DNA of 5,149 nucleotides, taken from Paracoccaceae bacterium. Lineage in GTDB: Bacteria > Pseudomonadota > Alphaproteobacteria > Rhodobacterales > Rhodobacteraceae. Positions within the stretch are counted from its first letter, which is position 1. Every line of letters begins with the position of its first letter. Shown one piece after another: positions 1 to 5,149 of this stretch. The notes under the pieces were generated by a model. It did not search any database, was not told the DNA's origin, and saw only the letters and a list, made by a program, of their open reading frames with translations. The stretch is taken from assembly GCA_026709725.1 (NCBI GenBank), contig JAPOSK010000423.1, positions 1 to 5,149 on the forward strand. Direction: 5' to 3'. A program made the position numbers and the translations under genes.

Positions 1-1440
1 CGTGATTTCAGGGACAGTTTCTACGCACCCCCCGGTCTGCACCCCTCGACACCAACATTGTGCAGTGCGATCTATCCGGTTGCCCGGGCAAAAGCCGAAA
101 AAATGCATTGGACATTGATCGAGGGGACGGCGACCTGGGCCGAGCCGGGTGGCATAATCAACCAGAGGACCTGGGAAACCCTGCGTGACCAACTCCTTGA
201 AGAGCTTCACCTGGCGCTCCCGGTGGACATCGTGCTGCTTGGATTGCATGGCGCGATGGTGGCCCAGGATTGTCTCGATTGCGAGGGCGAGTTGCTCGAA
301 GCCGTGCGCTCTGTTGTCGGGCCTGATGTCATTGTCGGGGTCACATTTGACCCGCACAGCCACCTGTCTGCCAGACGTGTCGAGAATGCCGATCTGATCA
401 CAGTCTTCAAGGAGTTCCCCCATACCGACTTCGTCAGGGCAGCGGAGGACCTTGTCGACCTTGTGGACAGTGCGGCAACGGGGCGGATCGTGCCCGTGAT
501 ATCGACCTTCGATTGTCGGCTCATTGATGTCTTTCCAACAAGTCAGGAGCCGATGCGCAGTTTTATTGATGCGTTGAGGGCGATCGAGGGCTGCGGCGGA
601 ATCCTGTCCGTTTCGCTCATTCATGGGTTCATGGCGGGCGATGTCCCGGATCTTGGGGCCAGGATCATTGTGATTACCGATGATGCAAAGGATGAGGGGG
701 ATCGGCTCGCCCAAAAACTCGGGATGGAGGTGTTTTCGATGAGGGGTCGGACACGGCCGGATTTTCTGACGCCATGGGAGGCTCTGGACAAAGCCTGCTC
801 GCTGACCAGCAAACCGGTTGTGGTTGCCGATGTGTGGGACAATCCGGGCGGCGGTGCCCCTGGAGACTCCACAGTCATTCTGCGTGAGATGATCCAGCGC
901 AAGATGGGCAATGCCGCGTTGGCAACCATCTGGGATCCAATCGCAGTCCGCACCTGCATGTCAGCCGGCGAAGGCACCGAATTGCGTCTGCGCTTCGGGG
1001 GGAAGATGTCCCATGCAGGCGGCGAACCGCTTGACGCAAACGTCACGGTGCGCCGCATTCTGCCTGATGCGGTTCAGAGCTTTGGTGCAAGTGTCGTGCC
1101 ACTCGGTGACAGTGTCCGGATCATGATCGGGGGTATCGATGTCATCCTGAACACCGTACGCAGTCAGGTCTTCCATCCGGATGTGTTTGCAAGCTTTGGT
1201 ATCAATCCCTCGAGAAGGGCCCTGCTTGTGGTCAAGTCCACCAATCACTTCCATGATGCGTTTTCCGCCATCGCCGCCCATGTCCTCTATGCCTCTGTCG
1301 ACGGGCCGTATCCGAACAATCCAGCCACGAACAGCTACCACAATCTCAAGAGAAAGATCTGGCCGATTGACGAGAACCCGCACGATTCCATGCACGATCC
1401 TGCTCAAGTCACTCCCCGGATGGACACAGTCGACCGCTAG
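1..1440 (+). CDS. M81 family metallopeptidase (MlrC-like), 5'-truncated by window edge
   Basis: The reading frame is open from base 1 to the TAG at 1438-1440 and gives 479 visible residues. A TTG at 58 could be read as a start, but in-frame family-like sequence (RDFRDSFYAPPGLHP) precedes it, so the true start is outside the window. Probably only about 20 residues are missing, including the usual ETNTF-type N-terminal motif. Visible signatures are LHGAMVAQD (about 244-270), the metal-site-like DPHSH (349-363) followed by KEFPHTD (His at 421-423), and the C-terminal-domain motif DNPGGGAPGDST (about 838-873). The family is named for MlrC, a zinc enzyme that cleaves linearised microcystin fragments. 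Most members have unknown substrates, probably small peptides or amides, and microcystin should not be assumed here. No signal peptide can be judged because the N-terminus is missing. No frameshift or internal stop is seen. Family assignment is strong; substrate is unknown. Confidence 0.9.
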   Translation, partial: RDFRDSFYAPPGLHPSTPTLCSAIYPVARAKAEKMHWTLIEGTATWAEPGGIINQRTWETLRDQLLEELHLALPVDIVLLGLHGAMVAQDCLDCEGELLEAVRSVVGPDVIVGVTFDPHSHLSARRVENADLITVFKEFPHTDFVRAAEDLVDLVDSAATGRIVPVISTFDCRLIDVFPTSQEPMRSFIDALRAIEGCGGILSVSLIHGFMAGDVPDLGARIIVITDDAKDEGDRLAQKLGMEVFSMRGRTRPDFLTPWEALDKACSLTSKPVVVADVWDNPGGGAPGDSTVILREMIQRKMGNAALATIWDPIAVRTCMSAGEGTELRLRFGGKMSHAGGEPLDANVTVRRILPDAVQSFGASVVPLGDSVRIMIGGIDVILNTVRSQVFHPDVFASFGINPSRRALLVVKSTNHFHDAFSAIAAHVLYASVDGPYPNNPATNSYHNLKRKIWPIDENPHDSMHDPAQVTPRMDTVDR

Positions 1441-1884
1441 GCCGCCACGTCTCACCCTGAGATTCTGCCCGCGGTTTGATCATTTCACACTGGCACCGGA
1501 TGGTTGTCCCCTGTCGCATGATGATGTGTTTTGCTGTCCGTGACGCCACCGATGGACCTGCGACGGTCCCTGCACCCGTTGTTGTGATGGGGCCGATTGC
1601 TGTCGGAGCGGCACCACAGGCATCTGCCTCCAGAATCCCGTTGCGATGGGTTTCGGATCTGAGTTGTGTGCACAGGATGCCTCTCAACCGTGACGGTCGT
1701 CCACCGGCCTCCCTGCTTTCGATTTCAGCGAAACCCTGATCCGGCATGGTGGCAGTGTTTCGGCGCGCACGGGCAGGTCTCTTGCGGCGGCAGGGTTCAT
1801 TCCTTGAATGCAGAACCGACATGCGGTGCTCCGATTGGCCCGGATCACGACCGCGACCAGGACGATTGACCGCATGCTGCAGAT

Positions 1885-1933
1885 CAATCTCTCCGATGAT
1901 CGAACGGGTTGATCGAATCCGGGTGAGAGATTG
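1885..1933. repeat. Composite inverted repeat (two nested stems)
   Basis: A perfect 9-bp inverted repeat, CAATCTCTC (1885-1893) and GAGAGATTG (1925-1933), encloses a second one: GATCGA (1898-1903) pairing with TTGATC (1909-1914), including one G-T pair, around the loop ACGGG. The octamer TGATCGAA also occurs twice as a direct repeat (1897-1904 and 1910-1917, 13-base period). No T-run follows on the plus strand, so it does not look like an intrinsic terminator. It could be an RNA hairpin, a regulator binding site upstream of the Fic locus, or chance. The pairing is seen directly; function is unknown. Confidence 0.4.
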
Positions 1934-2039
1934 TCTGGATCGCCGGGGGCAGAGATCCCAATCCACTGCAGATTCACACCGTCGAAGTCATGACAGCCTT
2001 TCGTTTGTACCAATCCAGGATTTTCTCATCCGGGCGGTG

Positions 2040-2045
2040 AAGGAG
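2040..2045 (+). promoter_or_regulatory. Shine-Dalgarno site AAGGAG before small ORF
   Basis: AAGGAG lies 8 bases before the ATG at 2054, which is near ideal. It favours ATG 2054 over the overlapping GTG at 2045 as the start of the small ORF. The first codons form a short inverted repeat (ATGAAG at 2054-2059, CTTCAT at 2062-2067) that could partly hide the start codon in mRNA. Confidence 0.4.
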
Positions 2046-2053
2046 TGAACAGG

Positions 2054-2242
2054 ATGAAGACCTTCATCAAACAGTCATCAGGACAGTCCGGAATGAGCCC
2101 TGACCGGAACCGCCCGCCCCATTTGACCGTGGCCTTGCTGCGGATTCTCCAGAGAAATTCCGGTAGCCAAACGTTGACGGCCATGATAACCGAAAATATG
2201 CCCATCGCCTTTTCCGAACTGATGAACATCACAATAACCTAA
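2054..2242 (+). CDS. Candidate small protein, 62 residues, unknown function
   Basis: The ORF runs from ATG 2054 to TAA 2242 and encodes 62 residues. It is supported by a strong AAGGAG 8 bases upstream and by codons whose third positions are clearly richer in G+C than the second positions, as expected of a coding frame in GC-rich DNA. The first third is polar (Lys, Gln, Ser, Arg, Pro). The last 38 residues (from LTVALLRILQ) could form helices, and no membrane segment or signal peptide is evident. I recognise no family. It ends 72 bases before the preferred Fic start and reads the same way, so cotranscription is possible, although the AT-rich promoter-like stretch between them suggests separate transcription. 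A bound antitoxin is one conceivable role, but the Fic inhibitory pattern [S/T]xxxE[G/N] is not met: the nearest match is AMITEN, with Ala in the first position. It may be a chance ORF. Confidence 0.3.
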   Translation: MKTFIKQSSGQSGMSPDRNRPPHLTVALLRILQRNSGSQTLTAMITENMPIAFSELMNITIT

Positions 2243-2280
2243 TTTTTGCTCGACATATAAACCTGAATTCTGTATAGAAG
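2221..2280 (+). promoter_or_regulatory. AT-rich putative promoter region of the Fic gene
   Basis: This 60-base stretch is only about 32% G+C by my count, a sharp drop from its surroundings, and lies just upstream of the Fic gene. It holds TATAAA (2256-2261, 5 of 6 matches to the bacterial -10 hexamer) and TATAGA (2273-2278), but neither is paired with a well-spaced TTGACA-like -35; TTGCTC (2246-2251) is 21 bases from the second. Transcription starting near 2267-2285 would leave no useful leader for a start at GTG 2282 but would suit one at GTG 2315. The AbiEi-like half of the Fic protein might bind here, which is speculation. Confidence 0.4.
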
Positions 2281-2299
2281 CGTGTTTCAATCATTGATC

Positions 2300-2304
2300 G
2301 GAGG
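2300..2304 (+). promoter_or_regulatory. Shine-Dalgarno site GGAGG deciding the Fic start
   Basis: GGAGG ends 10 bases before GTG 2315, within a longer purine-rich run. The alternative upstream GTG at 2282 has only AGAAG almost touching it, too close to work as a ribosome binding site. This is the main reason for starting the Fic protein at 2315. Confidence 0.55.
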
Positions 2305-2314
2305 CGGGGGTGCC

Positions 2315-3862
2315 GTGCCAGGTGCAGCGGAAAAGCTTGCAAACGCGCTGGAAGTTCTGAACTTCCTGCAATCAGGGGGCAGGGTCGCCATTCGCTCCAG
2401 GGATCTCTCGCGCATACACCGGGAGCGTCTTGTGAAGTCGGGCTTCCTCAAGAAGGTCATGAAAGGATGGTATATCCCGTCGTCACCGGACGAAAACACC
2501 GGTGCAAGCACCGCATGGTACACATCCTACTGGAGCTTTTGCGCCCAGTATCTCTCGGACCGGTTTGGTGAGGACTGGTCTCTATCACCCGAACAGTCAC
2601 TTGCTCTGCATGCTGGAGACAACACCGTTCCCGCACAACTCTTAGTCCGGTCAAACAAGGGCGGCAATTCGAAGACTGATCTGCCTCACAACACATCGCT
2701 CCTTGAAGCACGCGCCACTGTCGCGTCGGGCGATGCGCTGCGGATATCAGACGGGCTGCGACTGTTCTCGGTCGAGGATGCGCTGATCCTTGTCCCCGGA
2801 GCCCATTTTGGGAATCACCCGACAGAGGTCCGTACCGTTCTTGCGATGATGCCGGACGTATTGCGCCTCCTGGGCAGACTCCTGGATGGGGGACATACGC
2901 GTGCCGCAGGCCGTCTCGCCGGTGCTTTTCGCAGCATTGGTGCAGAAAAAATAGCCGACGAGATCGTGTCAGCCATGAAGGCGGCGTTCCACGATGTGCG
3001 TGAGATCAATCCATTTGAGCAATCAGTTTCTGTGGCCAATGCCGGGCGGATAACTTCACCCCATGTGCATCGCATCCGACTGAAGTGGGAGAGCATGCGC
3101 GGGGATGTAATTGAGATCTTTCCAAAGGCGCAACCCATTACCGGGAATATCGAGGCATACCTCAACCAGATCGACGACATCTATGCCGAGGATGCATATC
3201 ACTCGCTCTCCATCGAGGGCTATCGGGTGTCACCGGAACTGATCGAGAAGGTGCGATCGGGTGCATGGAATCCGGAAGCGGTTGACGAAGACCGCGTGCT
3301 GAAAGATGCGCTTGCGGCCCGTGGATACTGGGAAGCTTTCATTGCAGTGAAAGAGAGCGTCCGAACGATTCTGGGAGGTGCTGATGCGGGTGAGGTCATC
3401 GAACAGGATCTGATCAATTGGTATCGCGGTCTGTTTGCACCATCCGTGACGGCTGGCATCCTGAAGGCCTCGCAGTTGGCCGGTTACCGATCCTTGCCGG
3501 TCTTCATCAGGCAATCGCGGCATGTGCCCATGAGCGCCGAAGCTGTCCGGGACTGCATGCCGGTCTTTTTCGATCTTCTCAAGGCGGAGGAGAACCCGGC
3601 GCCCCGGATTGTGTTGGGCCACTTCATCTTCGTGTTCATCCACCCATTTTTGGATGGCAACGGTCGCATCGCGCGCTTCCTGATGAATGTGATGCGGGCC
3701 GCAGCGGGTCAATCCTGGACGGTCATCCGTGTCGAGGAAAGAAACGACTACATGCGTACACTGGAAGCGGCAAGTGTGCAGGGTGACATCCGACCCTTTG
3801 CAGAATTTTTGGCCGATGCGGGAACAAGGCAATGGCAGATGATCGGAGGCGAATCTTCCTGA
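2315..3862 (+). CDS. Fic family protein with N-terminal AbiEi-like winged-helix domain (class II Fic, probable AMP-transferase)
   Basis: The protein has 515 residues from GTG 2315 (526 from GTG 2282). Residue numbers here count from 2315. Residues about 10-65 resemble a winged helix (ALEVLNFLQ, then RLVKSGFLKKVMKGWYIP), and the segment to about 230 (SLSPEQSLALHAG; DGLRLFSVEDALILVP; RAAGRLAGAFRSIG) resembles AbiEi-type antitoxin/regulator proteins. SLSIEG (297-302) matches the class II Fic inhibitory pattern [S/T]xxxE[G/N], in which the Glu blocks productive ATP binding. HPFLDGNGRIAR (443-454) is a complete Fic motif with catalytic His443, Asp447, Asn449 and both Arg residues, so the enzyme should be active. 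Fic enzymes usually transfer AMP from ATP to a protein hydroxyl; the target here is unknown. No signal peptide or membrane segment is seen, so it is probably cytoplasmic. The frame is intact. It resembles an uncharacterised family of about 500-residue Fic proteins and appears to stand alone. Fic assignment is strong; the AbiEi-like call is moderate and from pattern recognition. Confidence 0.93.
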   Translation: MPGAAEKLANALEVLNFLQSGGRVAIRSRDLSRIHRERLVKSGFLKKVMKGWYIPSSPDENTGASTAWYTSYWSFCAQYLSDRFGEDWSLSPEQSLALHAGDNTVPAQLLVRSNKGGNSKTDLPHNTSLLEARATVASGDALRISDGLRLFSVEDALILVPGAHFGNHPTEVRTVLAMMPDVLRLLGRLLDGGHTRAAGRLAGAFRSIGAEKIADEIVSAMKAAFHDVREINPFEQSVSVANAGRITSPHVHRIRLKWESMRGDVIEIFPKAQPITGNIEAYLNQIDDIYAEDAYHSLSIEGYRVSPELIEKVRSGAWNPEAVDEDRVLKDALAARGYWEAFIAVKESVRTILGGADAGEVIEQDLINWYRGLFAPSVTAGILKASQLAGYRSLPVFIRQSRHVPMSAEAVRDCMPVFFDLLKAEENPAPRIVLGHFIFVFIHPFLDGNGRIARFLMNVMRAAAGQSWTVIRVEERNDYMRTLEAASVQGDIRPFAEFLADAGTRQWQMIGGESS

Positions 3863-4123
3863 GGAGTGCAAGCCGCCGGTTCCTGGAAATGACCAAACAC
3901 CGACAGGAGCGATGCACATCACCATGCGGGATTGTTGAAAGGAATTCAGTGATTCAAATGGGTAAACGGAGAAGTGTCATCTGAGACCTTGATCTGTGAT
4001 GGATCCGGCAAACAGAAATTGATTTCACTCCGATTCGGAGTCTGGTGCAGTCAATTTCATGCTTGCGCCCGAATTGTCCTCCCTGAACACCGGAGAGCCC
4101 GGAGCGACTGAATGCCGCCCGCA
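3863..4123. other. Convergent intergenic region
   Basis: These 261 bases separate the stop codons of the Fic gene (plus) and the dihydroxyacetone kinase gene (minus). No ORF with a plausible start is present: an ATG at 3912 behind AGGAG stops after seven codons. The only structure I can support is the composite hairpin at 4015-4058, listed separately. Confidence 0.6.
4015..4058 (-). terminator. Composite hairpin between convergent genes, possible terminator
   Basis: An outer perfect 8-bp inverted repeat, GAAATTGA (4015-4022) and TCAATTTC (4051-4058), can extend by T-G and T-A pairs. It encloses an inner perfect 6-bp stem, ACTCCG (4027-4032) and CGGAGT (4036-4041), with an ATT loop. It lies 65 bases past the kinase stop and 152 bases past the Fic stop. 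Neither side has a classic U-tract, but the minus-strand transcript continues as UGUUUG after AAUUUC and is the more U-rich. It may therefore terminate the kinase transcript, or both transcripts weakly. A protein-binding site is an alternative. Confidence 0.4.
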
Positions 4124-5149
4124 TCACGTTGCAGCCAGGGCCTCGAAAAGACGTGCGACGGCTTCGGCTCCGGGATCGTTGTGACCTGTGAGGTTTTCGG
4201 CGGAAACATAACTGGCGCGTCCGGCTCTCGCTTGCGTGAGGGCGGCCGTTGCATTGGCACCGTGCCGTGCTGCTGCAGCTGCCGGGCCGCAGCCGTGCCT
4301 GAGTTGCGCGAGGGCGGGTTCAAGGGCATCGATCAGGGTGCGGTCACCGGGGTGAGCGCCGCCAACCTGCATGATCCGGTCAAGACCGGCCTTGAGTGAA
4401 TTCGGGATTGTGTCGCCCCGGGCGGATGCTTCACCGGCAGCAGCGAAAAAGATCGCCATCAGGACACCTGAGGAGCCGCCCATGGTTTCGCTGAGTTCCT
4501 GCCCGATGGCACTGAAGAGTTCCGGGGTCACGGCCAACGGGAGCTGGTCAAGCCTGGCCTGGAGCGAACGCGCAGCTGTGGCCAGGGTGCTGCCGGTGTC
4601 ACCATCGCCCGATTTTGCATCAAGGGCATTGAGATCGGCTTCGGCATCAAGAAGCGCATGGCAGCATGTCTGCATGATCGCGTGAGCCTGGGGATGGGTC
4701 GATGGGGTGGGTTTGCGGGGTTGCAGCCCATCGGGCAGGGCGACGGTCACGGGTGTCCCTGTGGCGCGAAGGGGTGCCCAGGCAGGCAGGGATACAGGAG
4801 ATTGCAGGGCGGCGCGATCATTTTCGGTCGGAGCAAGGAGTGAGACAGAGAACCCCTTCATGTCGAGTGATGTCATGAGGGGGGCCGGGCCCAGGATGCC
4901 CTCGATCCGGTCCGCGAGGGGGGCACGGTGGAGGGCATGGGCCAGGACACTCATCTCAAGGGGTGTGCAACCACCAAGATTGTTGAGGAGGGCAATGAGA
5001 GGACCCTCGCTCGAATGGGTCTCCAGCCGTTCCAGAACGAGAGCCATGGCGGTTTCGGCCGTGGAGAAATCAACACGATCCACACCGGGTTCGCCATGAA
5101 TGCCCAGCCCGAGTTCAGCCAGGCCTGCCGGGATCCGGTCCTCCCGGGG
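4124..5149 (-). CDS. Dihydroxyacetone kinase, fused DhaK-DhaL, ATP-dependent, N-terminus beyond window
   Basis: The minus-strand frame is open from the right edge to the TGA at 4124-4126 and shows 341 residues. A GTG at 5083 is internal, because canonical DhaK sequence precedes it: ELGLGIHGEPG, whose His (5096-5098) forms the covalent hemiaminal with dihydroxyacetone. DhaK continues with NNLGGCTPLEM (visible residues about 56-66). A Pro-rich linker (about 120-152) leads to DhaL, where LDAKSGDGDTGST carries the three Mg-ATP aspartates at visible residues 177, 182 and 184 with the expected 5 and 2 spacing. GGSSGVL, HPGDRTLIDAL and SAENLTGHNDPGAEAVARLF follow. The enzyme phosphorylates dihydroxyacetone to dihydroxyacetone phosphate, feeding glycolysis from glycerol or related compounds. 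The one-chain form uses ATP directly, unlike the separate PTS-dependent DhaK/DhaL/DhaM system. It is probably cytoplasmic. About 200 residues lie outside the window. Some relatives act on other ketoses or sugar alcohols such as erythrulose, so the substrate is not proven. Confidence 0.92.
   Translation of the reverse strand, partial: PREDRIPAGLAELGLGIHGEPGVDRVDFSTAETAMALVLERLETHSSEGPLIALLNNLGGCTPLEMSVLAHALHRAPLADRIEGILGPAPLMTSLDMKGFSVSLLAPTENDRAALQSPVSLPAWAPLRATGTPVTVALPDGLQPRKPTPSTHPQAHAIMQTCCHALLDAEADLNALDAKSGDGDTGSTLATAARSLQARLDQLPLAVTPELFSAIGQELSETMGGSSGVLMAIFFAAAGEASARGDTIPNSLKAGLDRIMQVGGAHPGDRTLIDALEPALAQLRHGCGPAAAAARHGANATAALTQARAGRASYVSAENLTGHNDPGAEAVARLFEALAAT

Larger units (their letters stand above)
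1441..2053. other. Long intergenic region without a convincing gene
   Basis: About 610 bp separate the peptidase stop from the next plausible start. Open frames exist on both strands (for example 1409-1966 and 1684-2013 on minus, 1476-1739 and 1746-2048 on plus). Their translations are rich in Arg, Cys, Pro and His, show no recognisable domain, and lack a good ribosome binding site, so I regard them as chance frames in GC-rich DNA. I did not recognise a decayed transposase, tRNA or other remnant. A weak 5-bp hairpin follows the peptidase stop (TCTCA/TGAGA, 1450-1462) but has no T-tract. Other structure in the interval is an imperfect hairpin at 1794-1817 (GGTTC/GAACC outside, ATTC/GAAT inside) and a stronger composite inverted repeat at 1885-1933, listed separately. 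The region could be a degraded gene, a long leader or an unrecognised RNA. Confidence 0.5.

Noticed and set aside
1450..1462. Hairpin TCTCA/TGAGA just after the peptidase stop as terminator
   Set aside because: Only five base pairs, no T-tract, and too weak to call.
1897..1920. tRNA T-arm-like GGTTGATCGAATCC
   Set aside because: It lacks the GGTTCGAATCC arrangement, and no acceptor, D or anticodon arms can be built around it.
1409..1966. 185-codon open frame on the minus strand across the gap and the peptidase 3' end
   Set aside because: It overlaps the conserved peptidase gene, has an Arg/Thr/Pro-rich low-information translation, and shows no recognisable motif.
1746..2048. 100-codon plus-strand frame in the gap
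   Set aside because: No ribosome binding site before its start, and an unusual Arg/Cys/Ser-rich translation typical of chance frames in GC-rich DNA.
3230..3925. 231-codon minus-strand frame inside the Fic gene
   Set aside because: Shadow frame antisense to the strongly supported Fic domain; its His/Arg-rich translation has no family signature.
2263..3949. Inverted octamers CTGAATTC (2263-2270) and GAATTCAG (3942-3949) flanking the Fic gene
   Set aside because: Only 8 bases with a palindromic core; easily expected by chance and not extended into longer terminal repeats.

Overview
The window is GC-rich bacterial DNA. Its gene content (an MlrC-type M81 metallopeptidase, a single-chain ATP-dependent dihydroxyacetone kinase and a Fic protein with an AbiEi-like N-terminus) suggests a proteobacterium, most likely an alphaproteobacterium. 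That assignment rests on protein style only and is not certain.

Layout: (1) 1-1440, plus strand: the 3' part of an M81/MlrC-family metallopeptidase, open at the left edge. (2) 1441-2053: about 600 bp with no convincing gene on either strand, but with a composite inverted repeat at 1885-1933. (3) 2054-2242, plus strand: a doubtful 62-residue ORF that has a very good Shine-Dalgarno site. (4) 2221-2280: an AT-rich promoter-like stretch. (5) 2315-3862, plus strand: a full-length Fic-domain protein with an N-terminal winged-helix/AbiEi-like half, a class II inhibitory motif and an intact catalytic Fic motif. (6) 3863-4123: a short convergent intergenic region with a composite hairpin at 4015-4058. 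(7) 4124-5149, minus strand: the C-terminal two thirds of a fused DhaK-DhaL dihydroxyacetone kinase, open at the right edge.

The three main genes show no obvious shared pathway. The peptidase and the kinase look like ordinary metabolic genes, each cut by a window edge. The Fic gene lies between them with its own AT-rich upstream region and looks like an independent transcription unit. It is the most interesting item because it joins a toxin-antitoxin-type DNA-binding/antitoxin-like half to an AMP-transfer enzyme that carries its own inhibitory helix. I saw no RNA gene, CRISPR array, insertion sequence or attachment site.
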